The notes beneath the pieces were generated by a model that had not been told where the DNA came from, did no database searches, and saw only the letters and a list, made by a program, of their open reading frames with translations. Of a stretch of DNA of 64,000 bases, positions 35,372 through 44,956 are shown one piece after another; the stretch's first letter is position 1, and each line of letters starts with the position of its first letter. The position numbers and the translations under genes are program-made. This DNA is from Sphingobacteriales bacterium (GTDB lineage: Bacteria > Bacteroidota > Bacteroidia > Chitinophagales > UBA2359): positions 310,001 through 374,000 of the forward strand of contig JADJJT010000002.1 in NCBI GenBank assembly GCA_016706405.1. Reading direction: 5' to 3'.

Positions 35372-35857
35372 GACTGTTTAAACTGCTTCTTGCTAAATGA
35401 AGAAAGAATGAGAGAATTGATTAAAATAAATTTTTATGGTACAGTACTTTTTCCGGATACTTGTAAGACTAAGAGGTATTTTCCTCTCCGGAATAATATT
35501 AAACGCAAAGTTTGAATACAAGGCTGTTTGTTGCAGCTAAATTTTTGCGTATTAATAATTAGGTTTCTGTGGGTGTAAAATTTTAATCAAATAAACAGTT
35601 TAGTATTACGTGTTGTTATTATAACGAACGCAACATGCTTTACAAGCATAAATTTGGCGCAAAGTTACGGCAAAATACATAAATATGCAAATATTATTTT
35701 ATTAGGCTAAGGCATTAGCCTTGCTGGTGGTGCAGCAAATTACATTCGGGCAGCAAAATTTATCTTTTTTGCAAACAATTTAAGTTTGATAGTTAGCTAT
35801 CATTATGATAAGTATAGCTATTTTTGTGCCAATATTAGATTTAACCTACTGCTGTTT
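35372..35857. other. Intergenic region before the second DUF58 gene
   Basis: A 486-bp AT-rich spacer. It has two TCCGGA palindromes near 35452 and 35487 and a -7 box at 35819-35826. No gene was seen. Confidence 0.4.
35819..35826 (+). promoter_or_regulatory. Bacteroidota -7 box TATTTTTG before the second DUF58 gene
   Basis: TATTTTTG matches TAnnTTTG and lies 31 bp upstream of the ATG at 35858. This also argues against the upstream ATG at 35786. Confidence 0.4.
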
Positions 35858-36856
35858 ATGGATACTGCCGATTTGCTTAAAAAAGTCCGGAAAATTGAAA
35901 TAAAAAGCCGGGGTTTAACTAACCATATATTTGTTGGCGAGTATAATAGCGCTTTTAAAGGCCGGGGCATGTTGTTTAGCGAAGTGCGCGAGTACGCCTA
36001 TGGAGACGATATTAAAAACATTGACTGGAATGTTACCGCACGGGCTAAAACTCCACATGTTAAAATATTTGAAGAGGAGCGCGAACTAACCGTAATGCTG
36101 CTGGTAGATATTAGCGCATCGGTATTTTTTGGCACAGCCCAACGTTTTAAAAGTGAGCTAATTACCGAAATTTGCGCCGTATTGGCCTTTTCGGCTATTG
36201 CCAATAACGATAAAGTTGGCGTTATTTTTTTCGATAATGAAGTGCGTTTGTTTGTGCCGCCACGCAAAGGCAGGTCGCACGTATTGCGCATAATACGCGA
36301 GCTTTTGACTTTTAGTATGCCCGAAAATGTAGTAACGCAAGGCATAAATATAGCAAAGAACCAAGCAGCCGAAACTGTTTGGTGGAAACGCTTACTTTTT
36401 TTTCCGGATAAAAAAAATACTCAAAACACAAAGCTCATCAATCATAACAACGCTAAAGCCACTAATATTTCGGCGGCCTTAGCCTATTTTAGCAATGTTA
36501 TAAAAAAGCGCAGTATTGCCTTTTTATTGTCCGATTTTTTAGATGACAACTACCAAAAAGCCCTAAATTTGGCAGGCCGCAAACACGATATTACCGGATT
36601 ACTAATTTATGACCCCCGCGAAGCCAGCCTTGCCCCCGCCGGATTGCTGCCCGCCACTGACCCCGAAACCCAACAAACAATTTGGATTGACACTAACAGC
36701 CAGCATCAACAACAGATATATACTAGTTTTTTTAATAAACATTTAGCACAAAGCCGGGCAATATTTTCGCGCTGCGGTATTGACCTGCTAACTTTGCGTA
36801 CCAACGGCGATTATGTTAAGCAGTTAATGCGCTATTTTAAAAAGCGGGGCGGGTAA
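35858..36856 (+). CDS. DUF58 domain protein (vWA-like), second of two
   Basis: I start at the ATG at 35858 (MDTADLLKKVRKIEIKSRG), the usual DUF58 opening; the frame extends 24 codons further upstream with no match. The 332-residue protein has SEVREYAYGDDIKNIDWN (about 58), VMLLVDISASVFFG with a MIDAS-like DxSxS (about 95) and an internal insert rich in Lys and Asn at about 190-220. Length and motifs resemble the 4473 gene, but sequence similarity is modest, so these are paralogues from an old duplication. No MoxR gene is adjacent. Confidence 0.88.
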   Translation: MDTADLLKKVRKIEIKSRGLTNHIFVGEYNSAFKGRGMLFSEVREYAYGDDIKNIDWNVTARAKTPHVKIFEEERELTVMLLVDISASVFFGTAQRFKSELITEICAVLAFSAIANNDKVGVIFFDNEVRLFVPPRKGRSHVLRIIRELLTFSMPENVVTQGINIAKNQAAETVWWKRLLFFPDKKNTQNTKLINHNNAKATNISAALAYFSNVIKKRSIAFLLSDFLDDNYQKALNLAGRKHDITGLLIYDPREASLAPAGLLPATDPETQQTIWIDTNSQHQQQIYTSFFNKHLAQSRAIFSRCGIDLLTLRTNGDYVKQLMRYFKKRGG

Positions 36857-37054
36857 GACGCGATAAAATTATTGCGGTACTTGCAAAGATTAATTGTTAG
36901 CATAAAAAACATGATGTGAATATTTTTTTATTTTGGCAAATAAGACTTAAATTTGCATAGATACCGGAGGTGTCAAAGCTTTTTCAAAACACACTTTTTT
37001 ATTTTGGTTTTTTTTGTCTGGCCAAATTTCAACTTTATTATTACTTTTGTTACC

Positions 37055-37729
37055 ATGTTTCATTTTGTGCAAATTCCAATAGTTCGGGCTCTTTTTTGTT
37101 GCTTGTTAATAGGCGCAACCATTTCATTAGGGCAAGCAGCAGCCCAAGGCCAATCCATTCCTATAAATACGTTTAAAAGTACAACCCCAAGCGCTGCCCC
37201 AACCAAAAATTCCGATAAAACTGTTTCTAAATCCGAATATCGCACCGATATATATTTAAAAGACCTTTACCGAGATTTGTTCGACTTGGCACAGGCAAAT
37301 TCCGGATGGGAGTTTAGGGTAGTACGCGATGGCGGCGATACCTCAAGTATTATTATGCACCGCAATTTCCCGTCTTTATATTCAATAGAATTAGATATTA
37401 CAAAAGCACCTGGCAATTATAGCCCTAACGAGCCGACTAAAACCAATATTTCGCGCCTTAAAAAAGAATTACAGCAAACCTGGCTCGAGGGGATGGTTAA
37501 AGACCCCGCTACTGCCAGCTATTATGCCTTAGATAAAGACGAAAAAAGTAGGTTGGCCAACTACGCTGTTGGTATGAATAACCTGCTAAAAAGTGAACCG
37601 AATATGCCCGATTTTTATATAATAAACAATAAAATTGATTTTAAAATGTCTGAGTCAATAAATGAAATGCGCGATTTAAATGCCACCCAAATGCTCGAAA
37701 AAATATTTGCCCTTTTTGCTGCTAAATGA
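37055..37729 (+). CDS. Secreted hypothetical protein
   Basis: I chose the ATG at 37055 (MFHFVQIPIVRALF), which gives a normal signal peptide ending near GQAAAQG; the frame extends 34 codons upstream. The mature ~195 residues are predicted soluble with RTDIYLKDLYRDLFDLAQANS, WEFRVVRDGGDTSSII and a helical C-terminus. No domain is recognised. The next gene starts 16 bp after this stop, so the two likely form a transcription unit. Confidence 0.6.
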   Translation: MFHFVQIPIVRALFCCLLIGATISLGQAAAQGQSIPINTFKSTTPSAAPTKNSDKTVSKSEYRTDIYLKDLYRDLFDLAQANSGWEFRVVRDGGDTSSIIMHRNFPSLYSIELDITKAPGNYSPNEPTKTNISRLKKELQQTWLEGMVKDPATASYYALDKDEKSRLANYAVGMNNLLKSEPNMPDFYIINNKIDFKMSESINEMRDLNATQMLEKIFALFAAK

Positions 37730-37745
37730 CCCCAATTCAATTAAG

Positions 37746-38252
37746 ATGTACCTGTTTTTTGTATTAAAACTTTATGATTGTTTTATGATTTGTTTTTTCC
37801 GAAATTTGTTTGTTTGGCAGCCAACCAAAAAAGCTATTTTATTTAGCACCCTTTTGTTAGCAGCAGTTATATCTTCCGGATATTTGGTTAAGGCACAAAA
37901 TACTGCCCAGCCGCAAACATTACCTTCAACAATTACACCTAATACTGCTCCGGCATTGCCAACAAAAAATGAAATGTTACCAAACAAACAGGTAGCACCA
38001 GCGCATAACCCAACCAATTTCCCCGATTTAGAGTACCAAATTTATTTAGATAGCCCTGCCTTAAAAATTGATAGCTTGCGTTACGCCAAAGATCAAACGC
38101 CTATTTTGGGAAAACTATCGCCCGATGGTAAACGTATTATTATGCGCAATTACCAAGGTGGGCGGGTAAACGTATATGTTTTTTTTGAGAATGGTCGGCA
38201 CCAAAGTTTAACAAAAAGCCAGTGTGTTATTGACCCTGTAATTGTTTTATAA
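37746..38252 (+). CDS. Secreted hypothetical protein
   Basis: Starting from the ATG at 37746 (an upstream in-frame ATG at 37680 would overlap the previous gene), this is 168 residues with a hydrophobic segment near KAILFSTLLLAAVISSG and a cleavage-like KAQNTA. A Pro/Thr/Asn-rich linker (about 60-95) precedes a compact C-terminal domain: FPDLEYQIYLDSPALKID, PILGKLSPDGKRIIMRNY and RVNVYVFFENG. Its ending resembles small secreted Bacteroidota domains. Function unknown. Confidence 0.6.
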   Translation: MYLFFVLKLYDCFMICFFRNLFVWQPTKKAILFSTLLLAAVISSGYLVKAQNTAQPQTLPSTITPNTAPALPTKNEMLPNKQVAPAHNPTNFPDLEYQIYLDSPALKIDSLRYAKDQTPILGKLSPDGKRIIMRNYQGGRVNVYVFFENGRHQSLTKSQCVIDPVIVL

Positions 38253-38345
38253 TTACCGATTTATAGGATACAAAATTAAATCCGGATCTTATTGGGTATC
38301 TTTTGCCTACCATACAAATAATAAAAATACATCCGGAATAAAAAA

Positions 38346-38393
38346 CAAAAAAGCGGCTATGGTCTTAATAAAGGTCATAGCCGCTTTACTTTT
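38346..38393. terminator. Bidirectional terminator between convergent genes
   Basis: AAGCGGCTATG (38351-38361) pairs with CATAGCCGCTT (38376-38386), with A-rich sequence before and T-rich sequence after. It sits between the plus-strand gene ending at 38252 and the minus-strand gene ending at 38448, so it can act in both directions. Confidence 0.75.
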
Positions 38394-38447
38394 AGTTTGC
38401 TTCAATTTAGTAAAATACAAATTCGGAATCAGCAAACTGTGTATATA

Positions 38448-41400
38448 CTACTCAATTATCAATTTGGTATTTTGGTGGTGGTCGCCGGCGGTTAATTGCA
38501 AATTATACACGCCTGCGGGTAAATTGGTAAGGTTAAGCGGGTGGGTAATTTGGCTCACTGCTTGCGTAGTTTGCCAAGTATAAACTGTTTGACCAGTAAT
38601 ATTTATAATTTGTAGCTGAAGCGAACTTGGTTGAGGCAATTGTGCGCTAAATACAAACTGGCCTTTTCCGGGGTTAGGGTAAACGGTAGTTAGGGCATAA
38701 GGCTCGGTTTGGTCGATACCGGTTGCCCAAATTTCGATATAAGCATTTTTGGTTTCCGAGTCGTTGCCCGCCGGATTGGTGGCTTTTAAGGTAACGGCAT
38801 ATTTTCCGGGGCTGCTGTATTGTACAATTGGGTTTCGTTCAAATGATTTGGTAGGCGAGCCTCCGGCAAATGTCCACTCCCATTGCAACGGGCTGTTGGT
38901 GCTTTTGTCAAAAAAGTTAACCGTTACGGGGTTGTTGCCATTTGTAATATTAGCAGCAAAATCGGCATTAGGTTTGGTAAAATTTCGGGTACCCTGGGCA
39001 AACATTTGGCCGTAGGCAGCTTCATTCCATACTATATTTTCGGCGCCTGTACCTACAATTTTTGAGGCATCAATGCTGCGAATTGCAATAGAGGGCGTAC
39101 CGTTATTGTCTAAACTAAACATAATTTTATTATCGGCGGCATTGTACGAGGGGAACCCAAGATTATTATTCTCGTAAAGGGCGCCTAAGTCGCCAGTTTC
39201 GAGGTTTGCCCCAATTACGCCGTACTCTTGGTTTTCGTTGAAATAGTCGAAAGCAATAATGTAGTTCGAGTTATTGGCAAAGGTTGGGTTGCCTATGCTT
39301 TCGCCTTTGTTTAAGGCTGGGAACAATTTGAAGATTTTGCCGTCTGTAAAGTTTTTGCTGGCATTGCTCCAAACGTTAATAAAGCCAACATCCCAGTAAT
39401 CTAATTCACCCTCTAATATATTGTAAGCATCGTAAATTACATTTTCGCCAAATAAATCCCATTCAATATGGTCGGCATATTTGGGTTTGGTAACTTCACC
39501 GCCGCTTTGGGTGTTGGGGTTAATTAGTTCAAAGTTTTTACTAGTTTGCGATACATAGTCGTAAAAGTATAAAAAGTTGTCGTCATCGTATTTTGAAATC
39601 ATAGCTAATCGGTTGCCATCCGGAGAAACCGCTACGTTGTACCATTCGCCGCTTGGGTTTTGTTCTACATATCCGGGGGTTTGTTCGCCTTGGGTCAAAT
39701 CTAAATAGCGCAAATTATATTCCTCATCTACAAAAAAGGCTACGCTGCCATTTTCTGAGACAGAGGCTTTGCGCAACGAGTAGGTATTACAAAGGCCATA
39801 TAAATCGGTTGCATAGCCGTAAATACCGTAGGTGTCGCCGGGTGTTGAGTGTAATACCTGCATTTCGGTACCGGTTACTGGGGGTAGGTCGCTGGTGTAA
39901 CTTCCGGTATTGTCACCGCCGCCGCCGCCGCCATCATCGGCAATTATACCAACGGCGGTAAAGGCTTTGCGGGCTTCGTCAGCTGTGGCATCGCCGTATA
40001 GTTCGGTGGCCGATTTTACAACTGCTAAGCGGCAATCAACAAACTGCGAGTTTTGGGTAAGGTAGTTATCTAAGGCTCGGTAGTAAACGGCGCCGGCTTT
40101 ATCTCGGCCCACAGCGGTAGCAAACAGGTAAAAAGCGTGGTTTGGAATGCCACTATTACCATGAACGCCGCCGTTGTCGTCATTAATGCTTAGGTTTAGG
40201 TACTCGTTCATGTGTTTGGGCTGCCAAAACCAATCAGATTTATCACCGCCGTTATGTGGGTTTTGCATATCGCGGAGTGCGTTGTTCGGAAATTTTCCGG
40301 ATTTTACTATGTCTTCGCCAATTTTCCAGTCTTCGTCGTCAATTAAACTGCCAAACACATCGGCAAAGCTTTCGTTTAGGGCCCCGGGCTGAAACTCATA
40401 AACCAAATTGGCCGTATTTTCAATTACGCCGTGTGTCATTTCGTGCCCCGCTACATCTAAAGATCCTGCTAAGGGATCATAATAGTCATCGCCGTTGCCA
40501 TAAGCCATACAGTAGCCATTCCAAAAGGCGTTGTCCATGCTGTCGCCATTATTATCGGCAACGTTGACAATGGATATAATACTGCCATTTTTACCGTTTA
40601 GCGATTTGCGGCTGTGGGTGTTTAAATAATATTCGTAGCATATACCTGCATTATAATGTGCCGAAACTGCGCTGGCATCGGGCCATTTATTGTTTGTTGA
40701 GGTTACATGTGCTAAGTCGGTATTGGCTTTGTTGATGGGTAAATTGTTTAAATCGAGGGTTAAAATGCCGCCGGCGGGGTCATCCGGAAGTTTTGAGTTG
40801 CCTGCATTATACATTTCGCGGGTAATATCGAGCATATAATAGGTGCCGCCTGAGTTATACACGTTTATAGTTTGGTTTTTGCCGTTAAGGTCTTTAGCTG
40901 TTGCGGTTTCGGGGCCTAAATTGCAAATATTGTTTAATTTGAATAATATTTCGCCGGTTTGGGCATCTACAAAATAGTCTTTGTGTTGCAAAAAGTTTTC
41001 AAAGAAGGTAATTTGCCACGCCAATTTAAAAGTGTTATTTTCGGGTTGGTGTAATAATACTAAAACTTCTAAGTCGTGGTCGTCGTGTATATGTAGTTGT
41101 TCTTTTAACGTTTGTGGTATAATGGGGGGCTGGTCTAAACCCAGTGATTGTGCTATGCGTAGGCGGGCTTGTTCGGTGGTAATGGCAGGTGTGGTATTAG
41201 TGCCTTGAGGGGGCGTTGGGTGGTACACGCCATTAATGGTAACTAACTGGCCTTGTTGATTTAGGTGGGCGACCATATCGGCGGCAAAAACGCGCACACC
41301 GTTATATTGCTGGTAGAGGCGTATATGGGTAATGCCTAAATTGTCGGGGTTGCTTATATTGTTTATAGTTAGCTCTTGGGCGGGGTTTTGCAGTTTAAAA

Positions 41401-41834
41401 AGCTCGCGGTTGGCTTGTAAAAAGTCGTAGGCTACCCGTTGAGGTGTTTGCGGCGAGGCATAACTAAACAGGTTTTGGCCGGCAATAAAATTGGGGGTGC
41501 CGTTGGCCTTGTTATAGCTAATAAATGCGGTGGGGTCGTGTTGTTTAATGGCTTGTGCCTGTTTGTAGGCTGCGGGGTTTTGTATAAAAAGTGGTTTAGT
41601 GGGCATGGCGCTTGTGCCCATGGTGCTTTTACCTGTTACGGGTAATTTTTTAAAGCCTTCAAAATTGGGTTTCCAGTTGGCGGGTTTAGGTTGGGTTTGT
41701 TGTGTTGCGGCACGTTTTACGGTATTCGCTACACTTTGTTTTATAACACTCTGTGCAGATAGGTTTTGGCTAAAGGCAAACAAAAAAAGTATTGCCATGG
41801 CTGCCATAGATTTGGGTAAAAATTGGGTAGTCAT
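38448..41834 (-). CDS. M4 (thermolysin-like) metallopeptidase with PKD domain and T9SS sorting domain
   Basis: The 1128-residue protein has a signal peptide, an FTP/PepSY propeptide (about 95-300), an M4 catalytic domain with zinc motif VAGHEMTHGVIEN (about 462) and the glutamate ligand in GALNESFADVFGS (about 487), a beta-propeller-like middle (about 650-960), a PKD domain (FDKSTNSPLQWEWTFAGG, about 980) and a C-terminal T9SS type A sorting domain (VYPNPGKGQFVF, then LPAGVYNLQL). It is exported across the outer membrane and probably degrades extracellular protein. A Gly-rich linker follows the catalytic domain. Confidence 0.93.
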   Translation of the reverse strand: MTTQFLPKSMAAMAILFLFAFSQNLSAQSVIKQSVANTVKRAATQQTQPKPANWKPNFEGFKKLPVTGKSTMGTSAMPTKPLFIQNPAAYKQAQAIKQHDPTAFISYNKANGTPNFIAGQNLFSYASPQTPQRVAYDFLQANRELFKLQNPAQELTINNISNPDNLGITHIRLYQQYNGVRVFAADMVAHLNQQGQLVTINGVYHPTPPQGTNTTPAITTEQARLRIAQSLGLDQPPIIPQTLKEQLHIHDDHDLEVLVLLHQPENNTFKLAWQITFFENFLQHKDYFVDAQTGEILFKLNNICNLGPETATAKDLNGKNQTINVYNSGGTYYMLDITREMYNAGNSKLPDDPAGGILTLDLNNLPINKANTDLAHVTSTNNKWPDASAVSAHYNAGICYEYYLNTHSRKSLNGKNGSIISIVNVADNNGDSMDNAFWNGYCMAYGNGDDYYDPLAGSLDVAGHEMTHGVIENTANLVYEFQPGALNESFADVFGSLIDDEDWKIGEDIVKSGKFPNNALRDMQNPHNGGDKSDWFWQPKHMNEYLNLSINDDNGGVHGNSGIPNHAFYLFATAVGRDKAGAVYYRALDNYLTQNSQFVDCRLAVVKSATELYGDATADEARKAFTAVGIIADDGGGGGGDNTGSYTSDLPPVTGTEMQVLHSTPGDTYGIYGYATDLYGLCNTYSLRKASVSENGSVAFFVDEEYNLRYLDLTQGEQTPGYVEQNPSGEWYNVAVSPDGNRLAMISKYDDDNFLYFYDYVSQTSKNFELINPNTQSGGEVTKPKYADHIEWDLFGENVIYDAYNILEGELDYWDVGFINVWSNASKNFTDGKIFKLFPALNKGESIGNPTFANNSNYIIAFDYFNENQEYGVIGANLETGDLGALYENNNLGFPSYNAADNKIMFSLDNNGTPSIAIRSIDASKIVGTGAENIVWNEAAYGQMFAQGTRNFTKPNADFAANITNGNNPVTVNFFDKSTNSPLQWEWTFAGGSPTKSFERNPIVQYSSPGKYAVTLKATNPAGNDSETKNAYIEIWATGIDQTEPYALTTVYPNPGKGQFVFSAQLPQPSSLQLQIINITGQTVYTWQTTQAVSQITHPLNLTNLPAGVYNLQLTAGDHHQNTKLIIE

Positions 41835-41886
41835 AATGTTTTTAATTTTTTATTTATTAATTGGTTTAGTGTTGGATTAGGGTAAA

Positions 41887-41945
41887 ATGGATAGACGAGT
41901 AAACTAGTAGTCGTTTACTATTGTTATTTTATGTTGCCTATCCAT
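41887..41945. promoter_or_regulatory. Nested inverted repeats upstream of the M4 peptidase gene
   Basis: ATGGATAG (41887-41894) pairs with CTATCCAT (41938-41945), and inside it AGTAAAC (41898-41904) pairs with GTTTACT (41913-41919). The block begins 53 bp upstream of the M4 start. It could be an operator pair or a folded mRNA leader. Confidence 0.4.
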
Positions 41946-42039
41946 GAGTAAGATTTAAAAAAACATCTCTTCCGGATGAAGAATTACCATCTAAAACATG
42001 TTAAGTTAATTATACAATATTAATACTAATTTATCTTGT

Positions 42040-42606
42040 TTATTTTTCTAAATTTCGCACTTTGCGTGTCTTTTCCATTAACGACATGTAAAAATGATGT
42101 ACGTTTTGTGGGCACATTTTATCGCCGTCTCCCCAGGTAATACGGTGGTTGGTATTATCCGGATAGTTAATTTGCAAGTAATAGTACATGTTTCCGGGCT
42201 GCGAGTGCTCAATCATTTTAAAATTAATACTTTTATATTCGTTGTAAACAGCCTCCATATCGGCACTTGCTACCATGCCTAATTGTTTGAAGTTTTTTTC
42301 TTTTCCTGGGGCTATTTTGGCTGCTTCGCTAAGGGTGCCATCGGGGTTAAGGGTATATTCGGTTACGCCACCTGTAAAGCCGCCGCCGCTGCCAAATACT
42401 ACTTGCTGAAACATTGCCGGCAATGGTGTGGGGCTGGCAGTTTTATCGGCTTCGTTTGGGTTGGCCGTATCGCTAAAGGTAGTTATTTTTGTTTTTGACT
42501 CTTCGGTTTCGGCATTTTTTTGTGCGTAGTGTTTTTTGCAGCAACTGGCAAAGCTAAGGGCAATAAAAACAAATGCGGCAGCAATGAAAAAATATTTTAA
42601 ATACAT
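42040..42606 (-). CDS. Hypothetical lipoprotein
   Basis: This 188-residue protein has a hydrophobic N-terminus ending in a lipobox-like FASCCKK (about 20). After a disordered linker comes a folded domain with QQVVFGSGGGFTGGVTEY (about 68), TLNPDGTLSEA and ITWGDGDKMCPQNVHHFY (about 155). Similar sequences occur in other Bacteroidota (recollection, not checked), with no assigned role. It sits alone, with no close neighbour on its strand. Confidence 0.55.
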   Translation of the reverse strand: MYLKYFFIAAAFVFIALSFASCCKKHYAQKNAETEESKTKITTFSDTANPNEADKTASPTPLPAMFQQVVFGSGGGFTGGVTEYTLNPDGTLSEAAKIAPGKEKNFKQLGMVASADMEAVYNEYKSINFKMIEHSQPGNMYYYLQINYPDNTNHRITWGDGDKMCPQNVHHFYMSLMEKTRKVRNLEK

Positions 42607-42813
42607 TAATAAGTGGTTGTTTTATTGGTAAAAAAAATGATGTTGAATTTAATTACAAAAAGGCAATGGCACGTCAAATAAAAACTATTGCTTGCTTACT
42701 TGCTTGTTTTTTGCTCAATTTCGCTTTGGTTTTTTGACCACCTAACAGATAAGACGTTTAAAGGTACTATTAATTATATAATTACAAGTAATTACTTAAT
42801 TTTTTAATTTTAT

Positions 42814-43548
42814 TTAGGCTACATGTTGTATTTGTTCGTTGGCAATTAAGGGTAGGTTTTTAAAGCGGCGGGTTAGCTGGGCAACGGCAATAACATCGGC
42901 TTCGCAATAGTTTTTAATGCGGTTTAAGTCGCGGTCGTGCCAGTAAACGTGTCCAACTTCGCGGCCTGTGAGGTCGGTTTTGGGGCTTGGAATGTCTAAG
43001 GCGGTGGTAATTAAATTAAGTGATGTTAAGTTTCTGAACTCTCCAAACTTCCATAATTGCAAAGTGTCAACGTAGGGTTGTTCCCAGGGTTTAAAGTAGG
43101 TAGCGTCTAATATTTGAGGCAACGGTATTTGGTTTATTAAGGCGCGGCGTGCCATAAAAGGCACATCAAAATCGCGGATATTGTGGCCACCTAAATACAC
43201 TTGTGCGCGGCGCGAGAAATATTTCCGGAGTGCCTCAAATAATCCGGTTAAAAGGGTTGGTTCATCGTGGTCGTAAAACGATTTTATCCGGAAAATTTCG
43301 GGTTCATCCGGATTTCTTGGCTTTGCAAAGTATCCTATTGAGGCGCAAACTATTTTAGAGAATTCAGCATAAACTGCTGCTTTTTCGTTGTAGTAAGTGT
43401 CCCAATCAATATTGTCGGGTTTGTATTGATTTACCCGCCCCTCCCAAAGTTGTTGCCAAACGGGGCTAAGTTGTTGGTAGCTTGGCTGTTGAGCTACTGT
43501 TTCGAGGTCAATAAATAAAATTCGGTGAATTGGTATATGTTCGAGCAT
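42814..43548 (-). CDS. DnaQ-like 3'-5' exonuclease (predicted PolB-type)
   Basis: The 244-residue protein has the three exonuclease motifs: RILFIDLETVA (Exo I DxE, about 11), GGHNIRDFDVPFMARR (Exo II, about 117) and NYCEADVIAVAQL (Exo III YxxxD type, about 215). It matches the predicted PolB-associated 3'-5' exonuclease family seen without a polymerase domain. Function is probably nucleic-acid trimming or repair. It starts 16 bp after the PstS-like gene on the same strand, so co-transcription is likely, although a functional link is unclear. Confidence 0.85.
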   Translation of the reverse strand: MLEHIPIHRILFIDLETVAQQPSYQQLSPVWQQLWEGRVNQYKPDNIDWDTYYNEKAAVYAEFSKIVCASIGYFAKPRNPDEPEIFRIKSFYDHDEPTLLTGLFEALRKYFSRRAQVYLGGHNIRDFDVPFMARRALINQIPLPQILDATYFKPWEQPYVDTLQLWKFGEFRNLTSLNLITTALDIPSPKTDLTGREVGHVYWHDRDLNRIKNYCEADVIAVAQLTRRFKNLPLIANEQIQHVA

Positions 43549-43563
43549 ATATTGTTTGTTTAA

Positions 43564-44535
43564 TTAAATTTGTTCTTTGGTAAGGCTATATACGCGGGTT
43601 GGCATGGTAACAGGCATAAGCCCCGATTTTTGAAAAATAAGTTGCCCGCGTTGTTCGGCTAAAAATGCGGCAAAACCCAAACCAAGCCCTGCGTATGTTT
43701 GGGCATTAAGTATATATAAAAAGCGGCAATACGGGTAGTCTCGGGTGGCAATATAAGCTTGGTAAGGCTCAACAAATTTTGCTGTTCCGGGTTTGGCTAT
43801 GGCTACTACATTAACATCTTTTCTAAATTTTTGCACTTTGGGGTCGTCCATGCTGCTAATCCAATTTACGCCAATAATGCCAAAGGTATCGGGGTTTTTA
43901 GCTACAAACTCAATTACTTCGGGGTTGGTTTGGGTGTCAAAAGTATTTTGAGTGTATAAATTGCCGCGGGCAATAGAGTCTTTCACGTAGCGCAGGGTGC
44001 TTGATTTGTCGCTGTCAAACACTATTTTAATGGGTTTATTGCTGCCGTTGCCACTTATTTGATTCCATGTTTTATAAGTGCCGTTAAAAATAGATTCGAC
44101 TTGCTGTGCCAGTAATGCCGAGTCAGGATTTGAAGGGTGCATTATAAAAGCTACGGCATCAAGGGCTACGCGGGTAATACGAGGTTGGTATTTTACGCTA
44201 TCAAAAAATGCTTTGTGGTAGGGCGTAAGTTGCTGGGGCATAATTACTACCCTCATGGTGTCGTTTAATAAATCGCGGGCAACATCGGCTTCGGGTTTAT
44301 AAACCGGTGTAATTTTGGCGCGTTGGTACAAAGTGTTAAAAACTTCTATTTGGCTGTCTATAATTGGTTTATAGGTTTCGTCAACACTAATATATATTTG
44401 CCCAATTGTTGGCGAGTCTTGTGTTTTTTTGTTGCCCTGGTCATTATTGTTGGCGTTGCCGCTGCAGTGGGCAAACAGCCCTATGGCGGACATCGTTATA
44501 ACAAGTAATGGGCACTGCTTAAAAAAAGATTTCAT
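43564..44535 (-). CDS. PstS-like phosphate-type substrate-binding lipoprotein
   Basis: The 323-residue protein opens with a hydrophobic segment ending in LFAHCSGNANN, a possible lipobox. The PBP-like fold shows VDETYKPIIDSQIEVF (about 52), AFIMHPSNPDSALLAQQVESI (about 130, the PstS phosphate-site region) and FVAKNPDTFGIIGVNW (about 209). Relatives bind phosphate or other oxyanions for ABC uptake, but no pstC, pstA or pstB is here. A small two-span membrane protein gene lies 50 bp upstream, and the exonuclease gene 15 bp downstream. Confidence 0.8.
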   Translation of the reverse strand: MKSFFKQCPLLVITMSAIGLFAHCSGNANNNDQGNKKTQDSPTIGQIYISVDETYKPIIDSQIEVFNTLYQRAKITPVYKPEADVARDLLNDTMRVVIMPQQLTPYHKAFFDSVKYQPRITRVALDAVAFIMHPSNPDSALLAQQVESIFNGTYKTWNQISGNGSNKPIKIVFDSDKSSTLRYVKDSIARGNLYTQNTFDTQTNPEVIEFVAKNPDTFGIIGVNWISSMDDPKVQKFRKDVNVVAIAKPGTAKFVEPYQAYIATRDYPYCRFLYILNAQTYAGLGLGFAAFLAEQRGQLIFQKSGLMPVTMPTRVYSLTKEQI

Positions 44536-44585
44536 AAAATATAATATGTAAAAACAAGAATAAGATAAAACTATCTTTATTTTAG

Positions 44586-44822
44586 TTAATTTTCATTTTT
44601 TTGCCTGTACTCGCTGTAACCCCTGTAAAACCTAACCCCTGCGTACAATAACATGGCCAAGCCTAACAAACCTAATAAAGTCGGATTTAAAATAGGCAAT
44701 TCGTTGCGCTGTACAATAAAAAAAACTCCTCCGGCAATATAAAACAACCCCATAGCAATATTATAAAATACCATAAATGGTTTGTAACCTTTGGTTTGAC
44801 GGCTTCGTTCGTTTATGTCCAT
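44586..44822 (-). CDS. Small two-span membrane protein
   Basis: This 78-residue protein has membrane segments at about 16-36 (MVFYNIAMGLFYIAGGVFFI) and 48-64 (LLGLLGLAMLLYAGVRF), short basic tails and no known domain. It heads a likely transcription unit with the PstS-like and exonuclease genes. Function unknown. Confidence 0.65.
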   Translation of the reverse strand: MDINERSRQTKGYKPFMVFYNIAMGLFYIAGGVFFIVQRNELPILNPTLLGLLGLAMLLYAGVRFYRGYSEYRQKNEN

Positions 44823-44956
44823 AGGTGAGAGTTATTGTACAATGTGATGGCTTAAACACCCTATTGTTAGTTAAATTAAAAAAATCCGGATAAAACAAGG
44901 CCTGCAGGTTATCTTCTGTAATATATATAAATTATTGCCGATAAAATTGTGCAAAA

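Noticed and set aside
39900..39935. GCC/GGC trinucleotide run in the M4 gene
   Set aside because: It encodes the Gly-rich linker after the catalytic domain and needs no other explanation.
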